Of a stretch of DNA of 64,000 nt, positions 56,413 through 64,000 are shown piece after piece. The notes beneath the pieces were generated by a model. The model was not told the DNA's origin, ran no database searches, and saw only the letters and a program-made list of their open reading frames with translations. Both the position numbers and the translations under genes were made by a program. This stretch comes from Adiantum capillus-veneris (lineage: Eukaryota; Streptophyta; Polypodiopsida; Polypodiales; Pteridaceae), in assembly GCA_014529385.2 (NCBI GenBank), contig CM043959.1, forward strand, positions 49,483,122 through 49,547,121, read 5' to 3'. The first letter of the stretch is position 1, and each line of letters starts with the position of its first letter.

Positions 56413-59400
56413 TTACTCCCCCTTGGAGAAGCGTTTTCGTCCTTAAAAACAAGAGTGATGATACACTATTGTTTTCTATAGTGGCATCCTTCATGGATCC
56501 AGCTGTTTGGTTGACTGAAAAACGATTCAGCAGGAGGTTTAATGAAACCAAGAGTAACATCTTGATTTTTCACATTGCTGTCCATTTGCAACCATCTTGT
56601 GTTACCGATTCCTATCCAATCATAGTGTGTAGACTCCATTTAGAACACACATGAGTATGCAAAACGAGTTATCACACAAAGATGTACCCTAAAGAGTATC
56701 TCTTTTCACTTTCCATGAAAGTAACTTGCTAGCATAACTCATCGGCCAAGTTTAAGTCTTTGACTTGTTTTCCAATTTCAGTAGTAAACAACCCCACCAT
56801 AAGTAGTGTTCAAGGTTGAGAACTTGATTTATACATGAAGAGACTATACCTAGTCGCAAACATGCTTTAACTTATGGTAAGCAAACTCCAAGTAGAGCAA
56901 TAAATGCTTACTAATTGGATCCTTGGTGCTAACGTACGCACTTTGCATATCCTTCAGCACAAGATTACACTTTGTAATCTGCCTATCCCCTTGGATAACT
57001 GACAGTACTAAGGTGTTTTCCCCACGATTTACACAGAGTCTTCCTTGATGACCCGTAAACGGGGATCACAATATCATGCAACATTGCTGAGCAAACAACA
57101 ATGTCCTGATGAATAACCATCTTGGTTAACATGAAAAATCCACAAGCACCCAAACCAAGCCATGACCTCTATTGGTGATTGGTAGATCCAAAAGTAAGCT
57201 CAGAGAGATACTGCACATAGAGTGCAAAATCCTTCATAAGCAACGGATGTGATGAATATGCATGCTTCTCCAAATGAGCCTTTGCTAAACACAGGGATTA
57301 TAACACCTAGTGTGCATGCATTTAGCAAAAAACAGATTTAAACATGTATATCCATGATTAGCTTTGCCAATACTTATGGTGAATGTGATGCTCGTAGCAC
57401 ACATTAAAGAGGAATGTAAATAGTTCAAAAAAGAAACTAAATACTGTCCGCTACAATCATTTGCAAGCCTTGCTAAAACGTTTGAACCATAATAGAAGGT
57501 GAAACATTAATCACTTCTAAGGACAAACAATGAAACTTTTTCATTAACAACTTAGAGCCTTGCTATATATATATAAACAACCATCTGTAATGTTGTTTAG
57601 CATTACTTGTACCTGAACAAGTCATTCTAAGTATCCGACAATTTTTGGCTACTGAAATTGCTCCTGATACGTCGTGCTGAAAATGGTCTAGAAAACAGAT
57701 TTAACCAGCACCTAGGGACTTTGTCGTGACACGTACTTGAAATAATGGGTGCCACTGTCAATCAAGAAACTCATATTCTCCACATGTAGAATATGTCTCA
57801 TGTAAGGATGTTTAAACAAGAACATTCTTCAAGTACAAGATGTACTTATGTGTGGAGGTAACTCTAAACACTCTGTGACAAGAGTGGGAGGGACCCTCAT
57901 TCATTGCTCCGCACTGGCTAAACCGAACTCTTTGAGTCCCTAGACCATGTTGTATCCCATGTGACAACATGTGCCAAATCGAATCCGACAAGTGGGTTCA
58001 TAACAACATAATGTACATTGGACACTACGGCCCAAAATACTTGTTTCGATATGCACTTGGCATGGCCCTGGGGATTGAACTGAAAGTTCAATTACCCGTA
58101 TTCAAATGCACAGGAGCACGTCTCCCACCTGTGAAAAAACCAAGCAACATTGCACTGGAAACCCTAGGTGTTGCCTTCACAATCCAAACCCATTGGGTAG
58201 AATCTATGTAGTCAAACCCCTTGGTAAGACCCTTTGTAGAAACTGCTCAACTAGCAGGTAACGGTAACCAACATAGTTAACCGTTGCGATACTCAATGCC
58301 TATGGGGTGATTTAGTAAGCACCCGCGGGGTCTTACCCCAAAACAATGTGTCCATAGACACTCGTAGTGCTATAGAGAGAGCAGGAGATCCACACAAGTG
58401 TAAAGCATAGCTCTTATGGACAGCCATGCTGTCGCAAAGGTTTGTTGCATCTAAATTTCGTGGTAGAGATCAGCTGAGTTGAGTTTATGGTTATCAAAAA
58501 CTCAACTCGAGTGTCGCACTGAAAACATGTCGTGCAAAAATGACACGCTAAACATTCGTAATGACAAGAATCTTGCTTGTCCATCAACGTCGTTGTGTAC
58601 TCCACTAGGTAGATCTGTTCGATCTTAAGAACAATAACCCAAGGAATGCCAATAGTTGGGTCGTACCCGAGATCTGACAATGACTCTTAGCCAGCGTGTG
58701 TGGCTCATAGCCCTTATGGCAATTAGTGTTCAATCGACAAAATGATGAAGACTAATGTAGAGGACATCTTGCCCACTTTCTAGCTGAGAGTTAGAGCACC
58801 TTGGCTCATGCTTACTCGCGAGCAAAACATGTATCAAAAGATTCTTAAAAAGTTTTCTTTATTCTTTGAGAGAAATAAGAAAGAGAGAGAGAGAGAGAGA
58901 GAATCCTGGGCTGAGGAACTTTCCTTAAATGACGACTTTGTATATGTTGTGCCCATGCTTGTGTGCATGCGTAACGTGCAACTTATCATATAAGCGTGCC
59001 ACAATTTTCTGCTATGACTCTCTCATCGAGAGAGGTAACAAAAAAACACAAACAAGTCATAGATTGACCCACCTACCATGTATGTGGTTGTGACGACACT
59101 AGTGTGATCTAATGATAGGACTTTGTCGTTGAATTAAGTCCTTGATTTAGGTGCTTTTTAGTGTTGTGCTGCGTTGACAGCAACCAAACTTATGTGAAAC
59201 AATCTAGAACTTATCTTGTCCTTGACAAAGTATCTGGTGTTGTAGCGGAAGCGTGTTTCAGGAGGAGGTAGAATTGAATCCACCTAGCTAGCATGCCATG
59301 CATACATAAACTTAAGCCCTTGGCAAAAGTGATGGCCTCACAGAATCCCTCCACAATTTAAACTGGTAGGGATTCTGTGAGCCGAGATTCCCTATTTTTC

Positions 59401-60090
59401 CAGTTTCCTGAACTTGTGTGCCAATGCCCTTGATGCCAAGTCATTGGGCACCTGGCACAAGGAAGAAGTCTTGCTTCATGTAAAATTTCAAAGCACATTG
59501 CTTTGCACAAAAGCAATAGTTTCCAATCAAAGATGTAAACATGGAAAAATAAACAAAACTGAACATGGTCTAACTTGGTCATCCTGCTGTAACCAATTGT
59601 CTTGAAATGTCAAGGAAAAGCTCGCTCAAATGTAGTTCATAGCCATATCTGTTGTGCAAGAGAGAATTGCCGTGTATATCATATACACCTTCTTTGCATG
59701 TAATGAAATAACCTGCAAGCATATCGTCATATCCTTCCCAAGTTTGTATGCTCATAGCATATGCCAAATGTGGGGAGTCTCAATGCAAGATGCATAAATT
59801 GAAGCCTTGCTTCATATAATTACTTATGGAGTTCCTGAGAGCTCATAACTAATGGATATTCATGCTAACAGATGTATGTCATATCAAAAGAAAGTCGACC
59901 TTGTTGATCATTCACAAACAATAGACCTTGTCTACTTGTAGATCTCATTAAGTACTCATGTCGATGAATCTTGTCGCCGATTTCAAGAAACGGTGACAAT
60001 TAATCGGCCATGCCAATCATGTGTGCCGCTGTCGGTTGCCCTAGTCATGGGAAAAAGAGTCGGCCATGCCAAACAATTGTGTACCATTCA

Positions 60091-60202
60091 TCAAGTCGAG
60101 GTACAAGCCGTGCTGGTCTTCATGAGGTCCGTGTAGTCTTGCCTGATCAAGTCGAGGTACAAGCCGTGCTGATCTTCATGAGTTCCGTGTAGTCTTGCCT
60201 GG
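60091..60202. repeat. 56-bp tandem duplication
   Basis: TCAAGTCGAGGTACAAGCCG and the rest of a 56-bp unit occur at 60091 and 60147 with three or four differences. The second unit runs into CCCTTGGCCTGACATTACTC, a short scrap resembling the LTR/polypurine junction of element B. Confidence 0.9.
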
Positions 60203-61193
60203 CCCTTGGCCTGACATTACTCCATTTAACCTCCAACAAGCGTGTGCTGTCGAGGTTTTTGTGTATCCAAGCCATGCTTGATACGGGTTTGCAATTAATC
60301 ATTGACCTTTTGCCAATAATATATGCAACAAAATTTTAATGCTGAAGATAACTGTCACAAGCCTTACTTTTGCTTGGAGTGCCTAAAGTGCGCTCATCTT
60401 CGTTGCAAGATAAAACTATGCAGCACATTTGCCAAATAAACTGAAGATTTATACGTACCTTGAATGTTTTCGGATGCACCTTGAAGCCTCTCTAATAGGC
60501 TAAACAATCCCCAACATCAGCAAAGTTGAAGGTTTCTGCTTTGAGTCAGCCATGCTGAGCATCTTTGCTACCAGGCCAACCTATGAAAAGATCTTAAAAT
60601 TCCATGCTTCAAAGTCTGCAAATTTTGAGACTCCCTTTTTGAAAAGCCTTGCCGGTTTGGTTATGGAAGTACTTGCTGACTTGCTGCTGCAGAGGAGAAT
60701 GTGCTTGCATGTCGCATGCGATAATCATGCCAGCGTATCAATTCTGCTTGTGTGAACTAACCCCTATAAAAATTTGGGGAGAGGGGGCCCAAAATAGGGC
60801 ACCCTAAATTTGCAAAAAGAAGAGCTTTCATGGCTGATAGCGCACAGACGTCGCAGGGAAAGGAGAGTTGCTTACACAGGCCGTTGTAGGCCGTATCTGC
60901 TCGGCATGCAGTAACAAAAAACGAGCCTTTCCCCATGGTGATTCCAAAGAGTGTCTCTTTGACCGATTCTGCAACGCCCGATAGAAAGCATGGTTCTTAT
61001 GCAAGGGATTGGTCCTACGACCCCCATGTCCTTTGTCGACTTCCATATGGTTCTCATGCAAGGGCTCGGTCTCGTGATCCCTGTCCTCTGTAGACTTCCA
61101 TAACATCGGTTGAGAAAAACAAGCTTTAGCATCGATTGAGAGAAGCATGAAAGCTTGCATACAATACCTCTGGCCATCTTCTTTCCTCAAGGC

Positions 61194-61353
<160 letters not shown>

Positions 61354-61403
61354 ATAAGCAAGCTCCTCCATGCCTCCTTCTTCTTCCTCCCCCTTCTCTC
61401 CTG

Positions 61404-61417
61404 AGCTCTGATACCAA
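61404..61417 (-). promoter_or_regulatory. Primer-binding site of element B
   Basis: TTGGTATCAGAGCT on the minus strand directly follows the LTR end TTCTTACA. It is the same tRNA-Met type as the chromovirus. Confidence 0.88.
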
Positions 61418-61535
61418 TGTAAGAACAAAAGGGACTGGATCATGCTCATCACCACCCAGCCATGCCCTATATAGACCCTCGGCCTACTAATATAGGGACC
61501 CCCTTGACTGCATGTCCATCCTGGCCCTTGGCACA
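61418..61535 (-). repeat. 5' LTR of element B (slightly deleted)
   Basis: It matches the left LTR up to CCTGGCCCTTGG, after which ~25 bp present on the left are missing. The deletion falls between two CCCTTGG repeats. Confidence 0.8.
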
Positions 61536-62194
61536 CAATCCATTAACGAATTTGACCAACTCGCACATGCACATATGAACACAAACAAGCGCATGAGGGG
61601 AGATTTATTTGCAAGATAATGTTATTGTGATGCACATGTGGTATCCATTGCAACAAGAATCGATCCAATGCTTCCATGGCGGCCTGCATCTTTGCCTGTT
61701 TGGAAAGGGAAGTAGGATTGTGTGATGAGCTAGCTAGTAGAAGCTAAGACCAATGCTACGAGGGAAGTTTTACCTCTGCTATGGATAGAGAAGTAGCCAT
61801 GGCTGTCAATTCTTAAAGCTGTTGATGAAGTTCAAGATGGTTCAAACAAATGCATAGGGCAGGAAGTCTAAGGCACTTCGTGCATTCACACCAGGTGGCC
61901 ATTCTATCATCTTGTTATTTTTTGGGACCAAAAAAGTATTCCATTTTTGTCACCTTAACCACAAAACAATCATGCTTGGTTGTCCTTTTCATGGTATTGT
62001 ATAGTAGTATTGAAATTTATGCCATGTAAAATCATAACTAACCGTACTGTGTGCATTGTCTAATCCCAGCTTGCATAAAAAGTTTAACTTTTTATTTGCA
62101 ACAATAGGTTACTTATATAGTTTATAACCTTCAAAATTTTCATTGACAGGGCAATATTAAAGATTATGCTCCTCCTCTTCCCAGAGAGCCAGAG

Positions 62195-62270
<76 letters not shown>

Positions 62271-63202
62271 CATGCTAGTCAAACTCTCAAAACCACCTAG
62301 TATGAGCATCTTCAGCCCTCATTTTCTTCGATTAGGAGAAATGTTTTTGGCAAGATAAAACACAATTTTTTGCCTAGTGATGCTTTGTTTTAGATTTGTG
62401 ACAATGCCTTCAAAAGTATGATTTTGATATGCTTCATGTGCGGGGATACCACCCATATATCATCTCTTCAATTGTTGTTATTGTAGGATACCCAACAAGG
62501 ACACACGTGCTTCATCAAGTGCTCCAAAATTGTTTTATGAGATTCTTTTCACCTATGAGTAGTTACAATGAAGCCCCCTTGGGATTTAAGGCTAGGAAAA
62601 CATCAACAATTTCTATGGATACATATCCATAAAAACATAGCCTTGGTTTGACAATTTTTAGGGAATTTTGAAAATTTGGGTTAAAATTTGCCAAATAGGT
62701 ATTCGGCCAATTTCTAAGATTTGTAGGTTTCTATCTCCCCCTCCCCCCTTCCTCCTCCTCTGAACCCCCACCCCCTCTCTACCTACAATAGATATCAAGA
62801 AATAAGTGGGGTTACCCCAAATGTAAACGCTTATGGCATCCCTACTTAAAACCTTTCATCCTTACACTCATGTGATACCATATGAAACTACATAGTGAAT
62901 CCCTTGGGTCGTCTTCACTCGTGTCTTGAAGTAGTACACCTTCCATCATCAATGCTCACCCAAGTAAGGATACATGCTTCACCTACGTCTCCTTATCTCG
63001 CTTTTTGGGAATTTTAGAGAATTTGAAGGGATTTTGGGAATTCATGACAAATTATTGGGGTATTTTGGTAATTATTTTCTACTTTTAACTTTCTCTCTCG
63101 AAGTGCATAATTTACACGGTACCGTGTTGGTCGGGTCAAACAATCCAACGATGATTTAACTGTGTTGCTCTCTCGGCCGGCTGTTAAACAAGCTCACAAG
63201 AC
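61536..63202. other. Upstream region of the PUX2-like gene
   Basis: Apart from a (GA)n tract at about 62196-62268 I see no repeat or gene. The short plus frames here have no recognisable domain. The promoter of the downstream gene should lie in this stretch, but I cannot identify a convincing TATA box. Confidence 0.5.
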
Positions 63203-64000
63203 ATGGACGATGTGAAGAACCAGTTCAAAGGTCTTGTGAAGAAATTCACATCTCCTTCTTCTTCTTCCAGGTTCAAAGGGGAAGGCCACAAGTTGGGCAG
63301 TGGGCAGGAAAGCTCGCAACAGCCAGCAAAAGCGCAGCCCCCTGCGCAGCAGCAAGCAGACTGGCGGAAGCTTCAACAAGAACGTTGGGGGAGAGAGCGC
63401 TCACCTCACCCAACACCTCGCCAGGATGGATCTAACGCCTCTACATCTCAACCTCAGACTTCCAATGTGCACAATAGCAGTCCTAGCATACCCAGCTCGG
63501 TGGGCTCTTCTAGCAAACATCCTAACGGATCCTCCGTTGATGGTCTCACAGCTGTAAAGGTTGGTCTTCCAGACGGCGCTGAAGATCTACAAACGGGCGA
63601 TGGATCTGAACAGCCCATTGGGGCCCTTGAAGTGGGGAATCTTGATCAGGTGAGCAATCAAGAGTGCAAGGATGCTGCGAAGTTATCCAAAGTAGCCGCT
63701 TTGTGCTCACATGGTGATCATGAGGGAATTGTGAGCTCTTCAGATTTGGTTAGGGTGGCCTCACATGATTCACATGATGCTCAAAGTACAAGCATACCTG
63801 GGTTTGATCCATTCTCTTCACAAATTGATTCACTTTCTATTGGCAAAAGCATGAGTGAATTGCAAATGTATCAGTGTCCAGTTTGTGGACGCTGGTGGAA
63901 AAGTGAAAAAGAAGTTAATGCTCATATAGATGAGTGCTTGAGCCAGAGTACAAGCACTTCAATAGACAACGTATCAGAAAGTGACACAAAACCAGATGAC
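63203..64000 (+). CDS. PUX2: PUX2-like UBX-domain family protein, 5' part
   Basis: The ATG at 63203 opens 266 uninterrupted codons that run off the window end. The start MDDVKNQFKGLVKKF followed by Ser-rich sequence and FKGEGHKLGSG is the N-terminal signature of plant PUX2-type proteins. A long low-complexity Ser/Gln/Pro linker follows. A zinc-finger segment YQCPVCGRWWKSEKEV ... HIDEC then gives C225, C228, H241 and C245 (CX2CX12HX3C), preceded by the conserved FDPF. In this family PUG and UBX domains follow and bind the CDC48/p97 AAA-ATPase; they would lie beyond the window. No intron is evident in this part. The linker is longer than I expect for the angiosperm protein. Confidence 0.9.
   Translation, partial: MDDVKNQFKGLVKKFTSPSSSSRFKGEGHKLGSGQESSQQPAKAQPPAQQQADWRKLQQERWGRERSPHPTPRQDGSNASTSQPQTSNVHNSSPSIPSSVGSSSKHPNGSSVDGLTAVKVGLPDGAEDLQTGDGSEQPIGALEVGNLDQVSNQECKDAAKLSKVAALCSHGDHEGIVSSSDLVRVASHDSHDAQSTSIPGFDPFSSQIDSLSIGKSMSELQMYQCPVCGRWWKSEKEVNAHIDECLSQSTSTSIDNVSESDTKPDD

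Noticed and set aside
63300-63557. An 85-codon plus frame and the overlapping minus frame at 63194-63379
   Set aside because: Both overlap the continuous PUX2-like frame starting at 63203, which has family signatures.

Overview
This window looks like nuclear DNA of a land plant with a large, repeat-rich genome. The evidence is CACTA/TNP2, chromovirus, Tat/Athila-like and copia elements, LINEs with a zf-RVT domain, very long (CT)n/(GA)n tracts, and two recognisable host gene families with spliceosomal introns or plant-type architecture. A fern, lycophyte or gymnosperm would fit, but I cannot name the species from sequence alone. Most of the window is transposable-element (TE) sequence in several layers. 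Almost all TE coding sequence carries stops or frameshifts.

Layout. 1-4469: no recognisable gene, one long compound microsatellite and a degenerate minisatellite. 4470-11901: a structurally complete CACTA DNA transposon (CACTA ends, 3-bp target-site duplication (TSD) TTT). On the minus strand it holds a TNP2 transposase lacking its N-terminus and a second ORF with two stops; it also holds a ~2-kb array of a 173-bp satellite. 12.1-13.9 kb: LINE remnant. 16.08-18.67 kb: candidate short LTR element on the minus strand with a gag domain and no pol. 20.8-24.5 kb: microsatellites, a ~100-bp-arm foldback, and a LINE with ORF1 only. 24.5-26.1 kb: LINE RT remnant with the same 3' tail. 28.6-29.5 kb: AT-rich TGCTAGTTAGCA-type repeat block.

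29.8-33.4 kb is the main genic island. It holds a four-exon gene for a ~505-aa protein of unknown function with a RING-like Cys/His cluster, followed on the same strand by an intronless gene for an FCP1/NIF-type HAD protein whose nucleophile motif is DLNGL instead of DxDxT. An ACCGGTATGAT repeat fills the second intron of the first gene and recurs downstream of the second.

34.2-49.4 kb is a nest. A copia integrase fragment abuts a minus-strand Tat/Athila-like gypsy element (34987-49445) that has lost its RT core. A 5846-bp chromovirus (40072-45917; 171-bp LTRs, TSD AAACT) is inserted in its gag. 50.06-61.5 kb holds two divergent non-coding LTR elements in opposite orientation; a 3042-bp internally deleted copia element (51625-54666; TSD CTATA) is inserted in the first. 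The window ends in the 5' part of a clear host gene, a PUX2-like UBX-family protein (63203 to beyond 64000).

The best candidates for something undescribed are the satellite array carried inside a CACTA element, the unknown-protein/FCPH gene pair with its shared repeat, and non-autonomous LTR elements that share LTR motifs with the neighbouring chromovirus.
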